Source: Spisula solida
Taxonomy: Eukaryota; Mollusca; Bivalvia; Venerida; Mactridae
Reading direction: 5' to 3'
Length of the DNA stretch: 64,000 nt
Assembly (NCBI GenBank): GCA_947247005.1
Contig: OX365955.1
Coordinates: 21,247,322-21,311,321, forward strand
Positions 54,201 through 63,399 of this stretch are shown here, in pieces. The stretch's first letter is position 1. The number at the start of each line of letters is the position of its first letter. The notes under the pieces are model-generated. The model was not told where the DNA came from and ran no database searches. It was given only the letters and a program-made list of their open reading frames with translations. The translations under genes were made by a program, and so were the position numbers.

Positions 54201-57200
54201 TAGGTTTGGGTACTGGGTGGGCAGGCAGGTTTGAGTCCTAGGTCAGGCACGCTAGGGTCCTGGATCCGGCAGGTTGGGGTCCTGGGTGGACAGACAGGTT
54301 CGGGTCCTGGGTCAGCAGCCAGGTTTGGGGTCTTGGTAACGCAGTCTTAGGTCCTGGGTCAGGCAGATTTGGGACTTAGGTCGGGCAGGTTTGGGTTCTA
54401 GATCGGGCAGGTTTGGGACTTAAGTCAGGCAGGTTTGGGTTCTAGGTCGGGCAGGTTTGGGACTTAAGTCAGGCAGATTTGGGTTCTATGTCGGTCAGGT
54501 TTGGGACTTAAGTCAGGCAGGTTTGGGTTCTAGGTCGGGCAGGTTTGGGATCTTGGTCACACAGTCTTAGGTCCTGGGTCAGGCAGGTTTAGAACTTAGG
54601 TCTGGCAGGTTTGGGCTTTTGGTCGGGGAGGTTTGGGTTCTAGGTCGGGCAGGTTTGGGTTCTGGGTCGGGCAGGTTATGTTCTTCAGTGACATTGATTA
54701 CAGTCTTGCTCTTCATTGCCAAGAAATGCAAGCGAGTACTGGTCGATAACTTATTCAATGTAAACTAATTAAGATAACTTGTTTGTTACTGGGTAAAGCT
54801 GAAATATTTGTGATAAATGGTTTAAAACCTGATGAAGATTTTCTTATTTTACATTTTCCATAATATTATTTCATAAAGTCTCCAATACACCCTGCATTTG
54901 ACTGACACGAATTTATGTATACACCCAGCTGCCTTTACTCGAGTGAATATATACACCCGGCGTTTATGTGTATAATTATAATGTGAAGAATTTGAAATGA
55001 TCTTGTCACCTTGTGGCTAACATCCCCCAAAATACTGGATTCACGTAAAAATTCACAGAACAGGGGTGTAGCTTGATCAAAATGAATTTGTCGGCACTGT
55101 TATTCTAAGGGGTCCAGAGTATGCTCCCCCGAAATGTTTTGGAATTTTATACTATCACAGGCATGTCTTGTAGGCTGTTTCCAGATTTAAAGACATGAAA
55201 AATTTCCATTTGCTGTGATGGCAGGTCAAAACTAATAATGTCAAAATAGTTTGTTGTTCAAATAAAACAAGTACTATTACCATGAAAATTATTTCAGGGC
55301 CTTCAGAGGTCTATGCAGGCCCTTCCTCAGTTGGGGGAAATGCTTGGATTTGTGCTAAAGGATATTAACAAGAATGGCTAAAATGTTTTAGAAGAGAAAA
55401 CTGTATGGTTTTCCATAATTTAAAGGCTAATTTAAGCACTTTTTACATAATAAAGGCCATAATCTCTCCAATAACACAATACTGACACAAAATACTAGCA
55501 CCCATAGTGATTTGGAGACACCATTGTAGGATTTTAGGCGCTGGGGGAAAGCCAAATCTGGATTTACCCCAGCACCTTTTGCCCCTAGGGAAGGGCCTGC
55601 TATGGTTGAACTTGTGTATGTATTTTACTGTGTTATGATTGGAACCTTTCAGGTCGTTACAACGAACATTAAATGATTTGAAGGACTATCAGCGTAAGCA
55701 TGATTACTGGCAACAACAGAGTGATAAAATGTTAGCTGAACAAGTACCATTAGATGTAAAACTCTCACAACATACAGCATACGAGGAACTCAAAATAAAA
55801 GAGATATCTACTGAAATAGGTACTTGTGGGTAATAAAACTACAGGGGTCCTACACATGTGGAATAATGCTGCAATCGAAAGAATGAACTTTTCTGCAGAA
55901 AATAAAAGTTATTTGACGAAAAAATTAAAAAAATTGACAAAGTTATGGCCATTTGAAGTTTTTAAAGCTGAATTTAACAATAGAACAATGTTTGAAACAG
56001 TGTTTTGGTGTAGGGATGTGTGCAAATTGCACTCTGAACAGACTTGCGACTAATTTTCAGGATTGGGTATTATGCCTTAGTAGGACCCCTGAATGCTACC
56101 ATACATAAGAGGTGAAATATTTCAAACTTATTTTGTTTTATAGTGGTGATGTGTCGATGTCTTGGGGTATAATACTACCATACATTAGAGGCGAAATATT
56201 TCCAACTTGTTTTGCTTTATAGTGGTGATGTGTCGATGTCTTGGGGTATAATACTACCATACATTAGAGGCGAAATATTTCCAACTTGTTTTGCTTTATA
56301 GTGGTGATGTGTGGGTGTCTGATTTATTTGTTGATTGATAAAACAAGCACCTGCTTATTAATGCTTTAACTGTGCTAGGTATTGTACATGTAGTAACCTC
56401 ACTTATTGCTTGTTGCTTTTGTTCGATTATTTGTCTGCAATGTTTGTATACCTTTGGTTGTTCAATGTTGTGAAGAATTGATCCTGTTGAACATAATATT
56501 GAATTACAGTTCACTTTTGGTACAACAAGGTTTGTTACTACGAAACAAATTTAAGAAGTCTGCTAAGTGAAAATGAATTGTATTTTACAATTATCGTATT
56601 TCAGTATAAATCAATTACTCTCCCAAAATGAATGTAATGTAATCATTCAAAATCAAATGTAATGTATTTGAATCAATTACAAATCCCAATGTAACTGACC
56701 TCATGTCTGATTAAATGTTGATAAGAGTGAGAGGATTTGTCGAGACATTATGGGGTTTCATTTAACCCTAAATTGACCTTTTGACCCCTGAAATTTGCAA
56801 AAAAGTCATATTTTGACCGTCCTAATTCTGGCTTCAAAATGGTACTGATAAAATCCAGCATTAACTTGTTTTACGTCACTCGAGATTCAACCACCAATGA
56901 ACACCTGTATAGTTTTAATTTATAAATACTTCTTTATTTGTGGCTGTTTGTGCCTTTTTATCTTGTATGTACGTCATTGATCAAAACCCCACCTTAGTGC
57001 ATTAGTGAGTGTGAGGTGCTTCATTCTATTCTATTCTAAATCTCTGGTTACTGCTGATTGACCTTAAAATTTAACATCATTATTTAACTCTGAGTTGCTT
57101 ATTTATAATACAAAACAATAATTACTTAAGAATCTGGTCATCTTCAATTTCTTTTAAAAACGTTTGTGTTTTTCTTTAGTCTTTACATAATTTTTGAACT

Positions 57201-60200
57201 TTGAGATTTTTTTCATCTTTGATTTAATTTTTTGAACTTTTGAGTTTTCTTGTTTCTTTTGATTTAATTTGTAATGTTGTATTTTATTTCTGTTGTTTGT
57301 CTTTAATTTTATTGCACCATTCTTCTAATAAATCTGTTATATTTGATCTCCAAGCACTTGCTTTATTTATTTCTCCTCAGATTTTCGTTGTCTATTCTTA
57401 TTCACTTTATTTTGGTGTCATTTATCCAAGTTTGGTTTATAACCGTTCACAAGAACATTTCTCCTACCTATCTTTCAGGTAACTTACAGTGTTTAAATAT
57501 TCTGTCATAGATCAAAATCAGTAATAATTCAGACATAATCAATAGTGATCACCATTACTGTCCGGTGTCAGTCAGCCGAGCGTATAGCTTTAGGTGATCT
57601 TTTAGGATGGTTGGATGTCTGTCTGGCTCAGTCATAAGTTACTAATTGTGCGTTAATATGTACTTGAAAGGCCTTCTCCTAAACTACTGAATACTGTAAA
57701 CCAAGAAATTATTTTGTGCAATTTAATTTCGTGAATTCGCGAGTGGTAGAATTTCGCGAAATTAAGTCGAAGTGAAAGTGCTAAAAACTTTAATATGGAC
57801 ATTGCGGGAAACTTAAAAAAAATTCTAGTTGCGAATATGCTGACGATCAGCAATACGCGAAAGTTAGTATTTGTTAAAGTAAATTGGTTTACTGTAGATT
57901 TTGACCAAACTGTACAGGAATGATCATTAGGTAGGCCTTTTCAAACAGTAGTATCAATCATTTTGGTCTACTGCATATCTAACTCACCAGTTTAAAAAAA
58001 TGTGAACTTTTAAAATGACATCTCCTAAACAACTGAATCTCATTTCACCAACTTGTACAGGAATGATGATACTCAAATGATAGCAACGAGTTGGGGCCAC
58101 TGCTTATGTAGGTCATGAAGTCAAATTATAGGTTTTACAAGTGAAAACACTTTAGATCTCATTTACTTCATACACCACTGAACTTTTATTAGTCCCGTAC
58201 TGGTTTTGACCAGAGGGAACTACGTCCGTTTAAAAAATCTGGATCCTGACATAACTCAAACAAAGCTAGGTTTATGAAACTTGGTATGTGTATAGGGGGC
58301 AACAAGGGAATTATGCACGTCTAATTTTGATTCTGACAAAAATTGTGGTTGTTACGGCAGCAGAAATATTGAAAATAATTTTAAGGTCAAGCCAGTAGGG
58401 AACTTCTGTATTGCTTGCCATTATTAGTGACTTGTTTACCAAAGAGAACAGAAATGATACCTAGGTGGTTAACTGCTTCAACAATGTGTGAACAGTTCAG
58501 GCCCCGATCTCCTGAAGCATCTCAATCAGAGCAAGATCTCATCTCAAATATTGGCAGGTGTATTTTTAATTTCTATGCGATACTCAAAATTTCAATGCTG
58601 AGTTTATTACTGTAAAATACCAAGAGCTGGAACTTTAAATTATCTCAAATGCCTACTCTAATTTTTGCAAAATATCAATTTGAGATTTCTACTTGAGATG
58701 CTTCTAGAGAACGGGGCGGGTCCAGATCTGTTGTACCAGCTGGTCACAAAAATCAACAGTATTATTATTATTTCAAAACTTTTAGTATCAATTTTTTTGC
58801 CCCCCTATCGATAGATGGGGAGGCATATAGTGATTCACCTGTCTGTTCGTCCGTTCGTCCGTCCGTCCTGGTTAACCCAAATTGACCGTTTCTTCTAGCA
58901 TTAATATGGCTTGCTACAAAGCTTTCATACTTGCATGGATGTTGTGTATGAACACTCTCCACACGCCAGTATCACCTAACCCCATTTTGACCTTCACCTT
59001 GACCTAATTTTGGACTTAGACTTATTTATGGACAAGGCTTCCACAGGGGGCATAAGCGTTTATTGAACGCAGTCTTGTTCCTTGCTAGAAGTCAGCATAA
59101 TACGGAAAGCTCCCTTCTTTCTCTTATCGTCATGGTGAGGGAAACCATCATGAATGAGGTGTTGAGAGTGATGAATATAAGTTGTAAATCACTGACACTC
59201 GACCAGACAAACAATTCTATAAATAGCCATGGCTTATAAATAAATCTATAACTTAAAAAAAATACAGGTTATAGGTCATGGCTATTTAGAAATGGGTCAA
59301 GAACTAGGTCTCTAGGTCAAATCACAGGGCTTGCATGCACTACTACGACAGGTGAGCATTCTTGTTATTAAGGTCATATGATAAAAAGAATCTAACACTC
59401 GTTGCTAATTGATACAAACTTATATTAAACTTGTTTAGAACTCGTTTAATGTAAGTTTATTTCAATTGACATCTCGTGATCGATCCTCTATATCACTCTT
59501 CTATTGATCATCATCATCTACTGCAGAACTAGTCCTTGGTTTCACTCTTAAAGAATCTTACATAGAAATCTCTACTCTGTCCAGACACTGTTCAACACTT
59601 GTTTGTCGATTAAATATCATGATAAGCACAACTCCAGAAAGTGTTGAGCGGACAAGATGCAAACTTTGCCCATCAATGAAGGACATCTATTGTTGAGTCT
59701 TAGGGAACCAGGGAACTGATTTATCAAAGCACTTACGGAAATCGTCAGTTTGTGTTTAAATTTAATTTCTTTTTAATTCTATAACAACAGCAAATTGGGG
59801 ACACACATGGCTTGTAAAGAGTTCATTAACTAAATCGTCGTTAATACTGGGGGTGTCTTTGCAACAAATTGTAGCTGTTATATAATTACCAGTATAAAGA
59901 ATTTAAATTAGGATGTAAGTTTTAAGATTTCTATAAGCGCTTTGGTAAAACATTACCTGGAACCCCATGTGGCACACCTCTGTTAGATTAATTATCTCCC
60001 TTGTCTCACCTACCACACCATTTGTAAACATGTAATGACTGTGCATAAGTCTTATACTCTAACTTTCCAACAGTTGATATCAGTCTGCTTTCTCAGTCTC
60101 AGCCTTTGAAAACGATTTTAATTGAATAATTTATTAAATAACCTTGAAACTAGTGTTTTTCTGCAAATGAGCATATTCAAGGACAGATAACTCCTAATCA

Positions 60201-63200
60201 AGCTCAATGATCTATGATTATTTTTGCATTTGTGTGTTTCAGATATGATACCCTGTCCATTATATCATAATACAAAGTTCGAACAAATTCTTTTCTTGGG
60301 AAAATGTTTTCCTGTTTCTCACAAGAATCTGCTCTGAATGCTCTTAATGTGGTTGTGTACCCTATTATACTCTCAATATAATACAAAGTTCTAACGAACA
60401 AATTCTTTGGTAGGGAAAATGTTTTCTGGTTTCTCGCAAGAATCAGCCATGAATGCTCTTAATGTGATTGTGTACCCTATCTAACTATGACTTAGTACTA
60501 CCTTATCTGAAGAAGACTAGAAGAAGTCAAATTACTATAGTGATGTTTGGTAACATCATATATATACTGTTCCAGGAGAATATTGTCGTATGGGAGGAAA
60601 AGATGGTAAACAAGTACTCATGTGTTCCTGGGGTAAAAAGTCTGATCCACAAATAGAGCTTGACCTTACTGTACCCGGTGATCAACCAATCACTGCAGCT
60701 TCTGATAGCCAGGTAGGTAGCCATGACAACATGAATGTCATTCTATTTCATAACTTAACATTAATCAGCAATTTTTCTACACAATAATTATGCCACATTA
60801 AAAATATGCCGAGCATAGCCTTTATTTGCCAGTCAGCTTTCTGCTGAAATACGGCAAGCATATGAGTGCCTCCACCCGTATTAATTTGAACCTTGGTCGC
60901 CAGATTAGACAGCGAGTCCGCTAGTGATTCGACGTAGGGTACTTTGCTTTGCAAATGTCAGTTTGTTGTTCTGTCTGTTACATAATTTAACAATTGTCTA
61001 CATAATAACAATTTCTGTTTAGAAGATGACCCCTGTTGATTTTGAGGCCAGTATGTCAAAAGGTCAAGGTCGATGTGACCTTTAACGTTAATGACTATTT
61101 GGCTGCAATGGGGGCATACCTGTTTTACAAACATCTCTTGTTATCTTCGGCTTTCTGTATACATTGGCGAGAAGTATTATGAATATATATACTACAAACA
61201 AATCTAAATGACCGATCATCTATTATATGCTCATGGTAATTGATACTGCGTAAGAACCTTGTACAATGTAATATAATCACACATAAAGGTCCAGAATCAC
61301 ATTAGTATCTTTGGACTACAGTAAAATCATTGTTTTTTTAGGGAGTTGAATTTTTGTTGATTTCGTTGTTGCACTCGACTACGAAATCTAATCCCGATAA
61401 TTCATCAACCTCTCAAATGTCGAACATGAGTTTACCCTTTCATGTTTTGTGATCCACAAATTTACAACACACACAAATGCATTTCTATCAAAATCCACGA
61501 AATTCAATACCCACAAAAATATGTGATTTTACAGTATGTCTGATTGAATGTCGTGTACACTGTATATAATTATTATTAATAATAATAATTACGTCTTTAT
61601 TTTCTGTGGATAACATAATTGGCAAACCAGTTTTCATTATGGTCCACAATAACAATAGAGATATATGTACAAGAATATACAATGACAATATTTACAACAA
61701 TACATATTTTTTAATTCAAATTACACAAGTACAAGTATGCATATTAACACCTAAATCAGATGTTCAGGTGTATATTTCATCAGTCATAAACAACAATTTT
61801 GATAATATTAAATGTATTGGCAATAATTATGAAATACCAGTAAATTTCCACTTTAATTGCTTTTAAATGTAGAAAGTGTCCTAGCACTGATTTTGGTAGA
61901 TTATTCCACAGTTTTGCACTGGAGTAGTAAAGGGAATTTCTTGAGAACTCAATTCTTGGTTTTGGAACATGAAGGATATTTTGGACGGATGATCTTAAGT
62001 TGATATTATGTTTGTCATGAGTGTATTGAAATTTGTTTCACATGTATTCAGGAGATTGGTTAAAACGAAAGTTGAACAATGTATTAAGCAGATTTAGATC
62101 AGTGGTAACGCACTGGACTGTCAATTCAGAGGTCATGGGTTCAATCTCCGGCATCGGAACTTGACATTTTTTAAATATTTATAATATTTCCGCTTTATCT
62201 GACTGACCATGTGTAATGCAAAGTATCTGGGTAAAGGTGCCAGGAAGCTGTGTATCTGTGCTATACACCAGGCACATTAAAGAACCAGACTGTCTATTCG
62301 AAATAAGAGCTAGGGGCACTTCTGCTGTATCATGCCTGTATCTAATGTCTCTCTCTCCCTTCAGGGGCTTTCTCTCAGTCTGTCCCTCTGGTCAGATCAT
62401 GCTGTTTTCTGCACTGGTAGAGGATGCACCTGCACCCTTGTGGCTGCAACACTAAAATGTGAAGTGCCTTTGAACATGCAAAAGCGCTATATAAATCTGG
62501 TATATTTATTTATTTATTTCAGGATCCTAATGTATCAGATATGAACCAGAAGGGTACAGGTACCAGGGATTACACTAAACCTGTACATGGAGAGAAGTAC
62601 ACGTTCGAGACTGTCAAAGTACCAAGGGTATGTACTGATGCTTTTATATGCTCCATATTAACAGTGGAGGAAATTGCCCTATCGTGCAATAGAAACGCCC
62701 AGTTTTGATAAACTAACCTGTGCATAAGGATATTTGACATGGAGATGATCTGATTGCACATTTTTTACCACAGAAGGTTTTGCTAAATTCCTACCGTTCA
62801 GAATTATTTAAAATTGTCTAGATTCTGAGATACTAAATGTTTTATTTTCACGTTCCTGTTCAGGCAACTTAAATTTCCTCCACTGATTAAGAAATTTAAG
62901 TTTTGGGGAATTTCCTAAATTCACTAACATTTTCTCTAGTGAAAATTTGGCTTACAAGAAATGCTACAAAGAAATAAAGAATTGCTAAGATTTTTGCGTG
63001 CTTATTTTTTCTGAAATACATAATTTGCTCACATTTTGACACACAGAAATATCCACTTACTCAACTTACTGGTATACAGTTTCAGGGTGTTACCCCAGAA
63101 CATCTAAATGAAGAATGGCCCTCAAAGGAGGAATGTGATTTACATGTGAAAAAAGTTCCTGATGCACGAAATCTCTCATCCTCGTATTTTCCACCGGAGG

Positions 63201-63213
63201 ACGTCGGTTATGA
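42116..63213 (+). CDS. TTC17: TTC17, tetratricopeptide repeat protein 17 (first eleven exons)
   Basis: Eleven exons with matching phases encode about 511 residues, the N-terminal half of a protein of about 1,100: 42116-42229, 46229-46373, 50582-50696, 51490-51715, 52009-52118, 53001-53148, 53942-54081, 55653-55819, 60576-60712, 62523-62627 and 63086-63213. Family signatures: a signal-like N-terminus, STHWVVMEDGKIQ, EDRDTG, LGEYNNSV, KRKHAVICH, EAQHRSLQRTLNDLKDYQ. TPR-type helices span exons 5-7. Vertebrate TTC17 has been linked to actin organisation and cilium formation; that role is family knowledge, not visible here. The last exon ends in phase 2, and the gene continues past the window. Introns hold many mobile elements. 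Confidence 0.95.
42570..42890 (+). repeat. tRNA-headed SINE in TTC17 intron 1
   Basis: A-box-like 'acggtggtcaagcgcacaac', B-box 'tggtttgatcctcgg', and 'acgttaaagaaccaaggaat' in the body, shared in style with 62095-62520. Confidence 0.6.
42891..44438. other. TTC17 intron 1, no confident feature
   Basis: AT-rich. 43543-43620 ('aaaataaaagttacttgatg', 'atgacaaagttatg') resembles the inside of M1 MITEs but has no ends. Confidence 0.4.
44439..45313. mobile_element. TIR element, 875 bp, with a second element nested inside
   Basis: Left end CTTAAAGGTGCTGCCTCACA, right end inverting to CTTAAAGGAGCTGTCTCACA. Within it, 44720-45050 has its own inverted ends. No coding. Confidence 0.75.
44720..45050. 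mobile_element. Inner inverted-repeat element, about 331 bp
   Basis: Left ATATTGTTTGTTTCCCCATC, right inverting to ATATTCTTTGTTTCCCCATC; both sides then have 'cctacctaccc' or a similar run. Nested in 44439-45313. Confidence 0.75.
45716..46170 (+). repeat. Dispersed repeat ('agctcacaaagtgacagggg' family)
   Basis: Starts 'agctcacaaagtgacagggg', 'agcttttgtgatcactcttc', then two degenerate 'aactaggtcac(c/a)agg/atca' units. This type of repeat is common in bivalve genomes (recalled, not searched). Ends about 60 bp before TTC17 exon 2. Confidence 0.6.
46229..46373 (+). CDS. TTC17: TTC17 exon 2
   Basis: Acceptor CGTATTTCAG, donor GTATAC. Encodes MDSVFNMKRPYDLVAFMKQE and ends in the conserved EDRDTG. 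Phase 1 at its end. Confidence 0.95.
46405..47110. mobile_element. Tandem cluster of three hairpin-type MITEs
   Basis: Block A ('gagatcac', 'tgcaaaatgccca', 'gaatgaacaataaaaacc', 'ccaatagctagctggtg') and block B, its inverse ('agctagctattggt', 'atgacagttgttcat', 'gggcactttgcataag', 'gtgatctcc'), alternate A-B-A-B-A (46405, 46545, 46670, 46855, 46985). The first A starts about 30 bases after the TTC17 exon 2 donor. Confidence 0.8.
47572..48978 (+). repeat. 72-bp minisatellite, about 18 units, with poly-G runs
   Basis: Unit 'gtagtttattgaattttgaa' plus 'attatgatggcaatgtatga' plus 'atgccaatttggtcat' plus 'aaaggggagtttgttt'. The first five or six units carry G-runs of 7-22 bases instead of AAAGGGGAG, so their lengths vary. 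Later units are exactly 72 bp, a multiple of three, which keeps one frame open for 343 codons (47959-48990). Lies in TTC17 intron 2. Confidence 0.95.
49270..49506 (+). mobile_element. Probable 3' end of a 5'-truncated LINE with (CTTA)n tail
   Basis: Ends 'aataaagactttacttactt' with a (CTTA)n run, like the tail of the LINE at 12710-12731. Contains an inverted family R block at 49318-49425. Confidence 0.5.
49507..50500 (-). mobile_element. Tc1-like DNA transposon, decayed, 994 bp
   Basis: Ends CAGACTTGTGCCATAAGTGA and (inverted right) CAGCGCCGTGCCACAAGTGA, flanked by TA (49505-49506, 50501-50502): the classic Tc1/mariner signature. It inserted exactly at the (CTTA)n tail of a LINE remnant. Contains the start of a transposase on the minus strand. 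Confidence 0.88.
50082..50288 (-). pseudogene. Tc1-like transposase N-terminal fragment
   Basis: 68 codons: KEAVAWLFYSGISQMGKSHT, GMPRTTMSGIFNSFRR, TENLPKKG, the paired-like helix-turn-helix of Tc1-type transposases followed by the GRP-like region. The frame then breaks (weak remnants such as FAERDGPQPLRIVKENRKRT follow), and no DDE catalytic core is left. Confidence 0.78.
50582..50696 (+). CDS. TTC17: TTC17 exon 3
   Basis: Acceptor TGTATTTTGCAG, donor GTTTGT. Encodes GLEEKFYKSDRDCLAAGK and LPDLDLYISTVLPLENKGI, matching the 'GDLDLY' block of the family. Confidence 0.93.
51028..51095. mobile_element. Right half of the palindromic MITE seen at 7164
   Basis: 'atatggtgtgatctgattgg' to 'gatcaatattgaataccacc' is nearly identical to 7248-7310. 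Confidence 0.8.
51490..51715 (+). CDS. TTC17: TTC17 exon 4
   Basis: Acceptor TTTTTGTTACAG, donor GTATTA. Encodes 75 residues including QPDCTQYIDLPFSPYAFEHL and the IYEALQK end. The PDC-x-LPYS pattern is conserved in the family. Confidence 0.95.
52009..52118 (+). CDS. TTC17: TTC17 exon 5 (first TPR)
   Basis: Encodes NHTSWVLYNMAAFYWRIKG, then VIECVRRALHYSP. Donor GTAAAT at 52119. The last 33 or so bases and the donor are the founder unit of a downstream 54-bp array. Confidence 0.95.
52119..52494 (+). repeat. 54-bp tandem array copying the exon 5 end and splice donor
   Basis: AG|GTAAAT occurs at exact 54-bp steps: AG at 52117 (true), 52171, 52225, 52279, 52333, 52387 and 52441. Each unit is 'gtaaatatacgacttaac' plus 'ttcatgtgttagacaagc' plus 'tttacattattctc(c/a)gag'. 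An eighth partial unit ends at about 52494. Reading through meets an in-frame TAA at once (AGG TAA). Confidence 0.95.
52500..52590 (+). repeat. Dispersed repeat family T
   Basis: 'gagcatagcctttatttgcc' and 'agtcagctttctgctgaaa', as at 60805 and, inverted, 4735. It directly follows the 54-bp array. Confidence 0.7.
52740..52955. mobile_element. MITE family M1, degraded, inverted
   Basis: Shares 'aacagtgtttgaaacag', 'ggtgtagagatgta' and 'aggattgggcactatgcct' with 55842-56091. The ends are lost. It stops about 45 bp before exon 6. Confidence 0.65.
53001..53148 (+). CDS. TTC17: TTC17 exon 6 (second TPR)
   Basis: Acceptor TGGTGTTTCAG, donor GTGAGT. Encodes GDVALISLANVLHRAQKSNE and NHFTLGNIYA. Phase 0. 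Confidence 0.95.
53233..53345. mobile_element. Small palindromic MITE (about 113 bp) in intron 6
   Basis: GCCCTGC, AATATTTACATGACGCAAGT on the left faces its inverse on the right (ACTTGCGTCACATAAATATT, GCAGGGC), a near-perfect hairpin with a short loop. Confidence 0.8.
53350..53930. other. TTC17 intron 6 remainder, no feature
   Basis: AT-rich intronic DNA. Nothing recognised. Confidence 0.4.
53942..54081 (+). CDS. TTC17: TTC17 exon 7 (third TPR)
   Basis: Acceptor TCTGTTTTCAG, donor GTATGT. Encodes VLGEYNNSVICFENTLKIQP and AKRKHAVICHAKLELALEAQ. Confidence 0.95.
54165..54680 (+). repeat. 22-bp minisatellite in intron 7
   Basis: About 23 copies of 'gcaggtttgggttctaggtc' plus 'gg', many alternating with a 'gacttaagtcag' variant to give a 44-bp higher-order unit. 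It starts about 85 bp after exon 7. Confidence 0.9.
54690..55640. other. TTC17 intron 7 remainder, no feature
   Basis: No repeat or coding pattern recognised apart from a diverged 'acacccggcg' pair near 54925-54965. Confidence 0.4.
55653..55819 (+). CDS. TTC17: TTC17 exon 8 (coiled-coil-like)
   Basis: Acceptor GGAACCTTTCAG, donor GTACTT. Encodes SLQRTLNDLKDYQRKHDYW and a charged helical stretch. Phase 1. An M1 MITE begins 22 bases after its end. Confidence 0.93.
55842..56091. mobile_element. MITE family M1, complete copy
   Basis: Ends CAGGGGTCCTAC and its inverse GTAGGACCCCTG. The best-preserved copy of the family. It begins 22 bases after the exon 8 donor. The open frame at 55826-56053 is MITE sequence. 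Confidence 0.88.
56092..56325 (+). repeat. 79-bp tandem repeat, three units
   Basis: Units start 'ctaccatacat(a/t)agagg' and end 'gtcttggggtataata'. The second and third are almost identical. Confidence 0.88.
56326..57690. other. TTC17 intron 8, no confident feature
   Basis: AT-rich, with T-rich stretches at 57130-57480. The 80-codon frame at 57240-57482 is hydrophobic by composition (T-rich) and has no splice support. Confidence 0.4.
57692..57896. mobile_element. MITE family M4 (ends TACTGTAAACCAA)
   Basis: Left TACTGTAAACCAA; right inverts to TACAGTAAACCAATTTACTT. Internal 'atatgctgacgatcag' and 'gcgaaagttagtatt' are shared with 63221-63399. Confidence 0.85.
58188..58430 (-). repeat. Dispersed repeat family U, inverted single unit
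   Basis: Reverse complement of the element at 18590-18985 ('ggatcctgacataactcaaa', 'gctaggtttatgaaacttgg'). Confidence 0.8.
58790..59065. repeat. Dispersed repeat with GCCCCC/GGGGGC ends
   Basis: Starts 'tgcccccctatcgataga', carries a (CCGT)n run and 'gaccttcaccttgaccta', and ends 'ggcttccacagggggcataa'. Confidence 0.6.
59066..60270. other. TTC17 intron 8 continued, no feature
   Basis: No gene or clear repeat seen. Confidence 0.4.
60271..60480 (+). repeat. Two-copy tandem duplication, about 111-bp unit
   Basis: 'tacaaagttc(g/t)aac' to 'gttgtgtaccctat' occurs twice, about 90% alike, ending roughly 95 bp before exon 9. Confidence 0.85.
60576..60712 (+). CDS. TTC17: TTC17 exon 9
   Basis: Acceptor TACTGTTCCAG, donor GTAGGT. 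Encodes EYCRMGGKDGKQVLMCSWGK, a diverged match to a family segment between the TPR blocks. Phase 0. Confidence 0.85.
60805..60890 (+). repeat. Dispersed repeat family T
   Basis: 'gagcatagcctttatttgcc' and 'agtcagctttctgctgaaa', followed by 'gtgcctccacccgtatt', the inverse of 4710-4735. Confidence 0.7.
60950..61143 (-). repeat. Family S copy, minus orientation
   Basis: 'tttgctttgcaaatgtcagt', 'aaggtcaaggtcgatgtgac' and 'ttttacaaacatctcttgtt'. Confidence 0.75.
61318..61535. mobile_element. MITE family M2, second copy (opposite orientation)
   Basis: 'acagtaaaatca' at the left and 'tgtgattttacagta' at the right, with 'atcaaaatccacgaaattca' matching the inverse of 17640-17665. Confidence 0.82.
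61540..62094. other. TTC17 intron 9, no confident feature
   Basis: An (AAT)n-like run at 61568-61590. 61860-62090 has 'agcactgattttggtagatt' and similar wording seen near LINE 3' ends, but no frame was established. Confidence 0.35.
62095..62522 (+). repeat. tRNA-headed SINE abutting TTC17 exon 10
   Basis: Head: A-box-like 'agtggtaacgcactg' and B-box 'gggttcaatctcc'. Body includes 'cacattaaagaacca', and the tail 'gaacatgcaaaagcgctata' plus 'taaatctggtatatttattt' resembles LINE-derived SINE tails. The final (TTTA)n and TTTCAG lead straight into exon 10. Confidence 0.8.
62523..62627 (+). CDS. TTC17: TTC17 exon 10
   Basis: Acceptor TTTATTTATTTCAG, donor GTATGT. 35 codons (DPNVSDMNQKGTG to FETVKVPR), low complexity and poorly conserved. 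Its acceptor tract is the tail of a SINE. No other coding evidence than phase, open frame and position. Confidence 0.7.
63086..63213 (+). CDS. TTC17: TTC17 exon 11
   Basis: Acceptor ATACAGTTTCAG, donor GTATGT. Encodes EEWPSKEECD and SSYFPPEDVGYE, matching the conserved 'WP-K-DC ... YFLPPE-KG' region. Phase 2 at its end. Confidence 0.9.
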
Positions 63214-63220
63214 GTATGTA

Positions 63221-63399
63221 TATTGTAAACTTAGAAATTATTTAGCGTGATTTAGTTTCGCGGAGTTCGCTAAAGTGCTAAAAAAATTAAAATGGACATT
63301 ACAGGAAACTTAAAAACGCGGAAGTTTGTAGTCGCAAATATGCTGACGATCAGAAAAACGCGAAAGTTAGTATTCTCGAAAGTAAATTGGTTTACAGTA
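63221..63399. mobile_element. MITE family M4, second copy
   Basis: Left TATTGTAAAC (degraded), right end TTTACAGTA. The core is like 57692-57896. It starts eight bases after the exon 11 donor. Confidence 0.8.

Noticed and set aside
62095..62160. tRNA gene
   Set aside because: Has A- and B-box-like motifs but no cloverleaf; it is a SINE head. The same applies to 5085-5160, 29210-29295 and 42600-42680.
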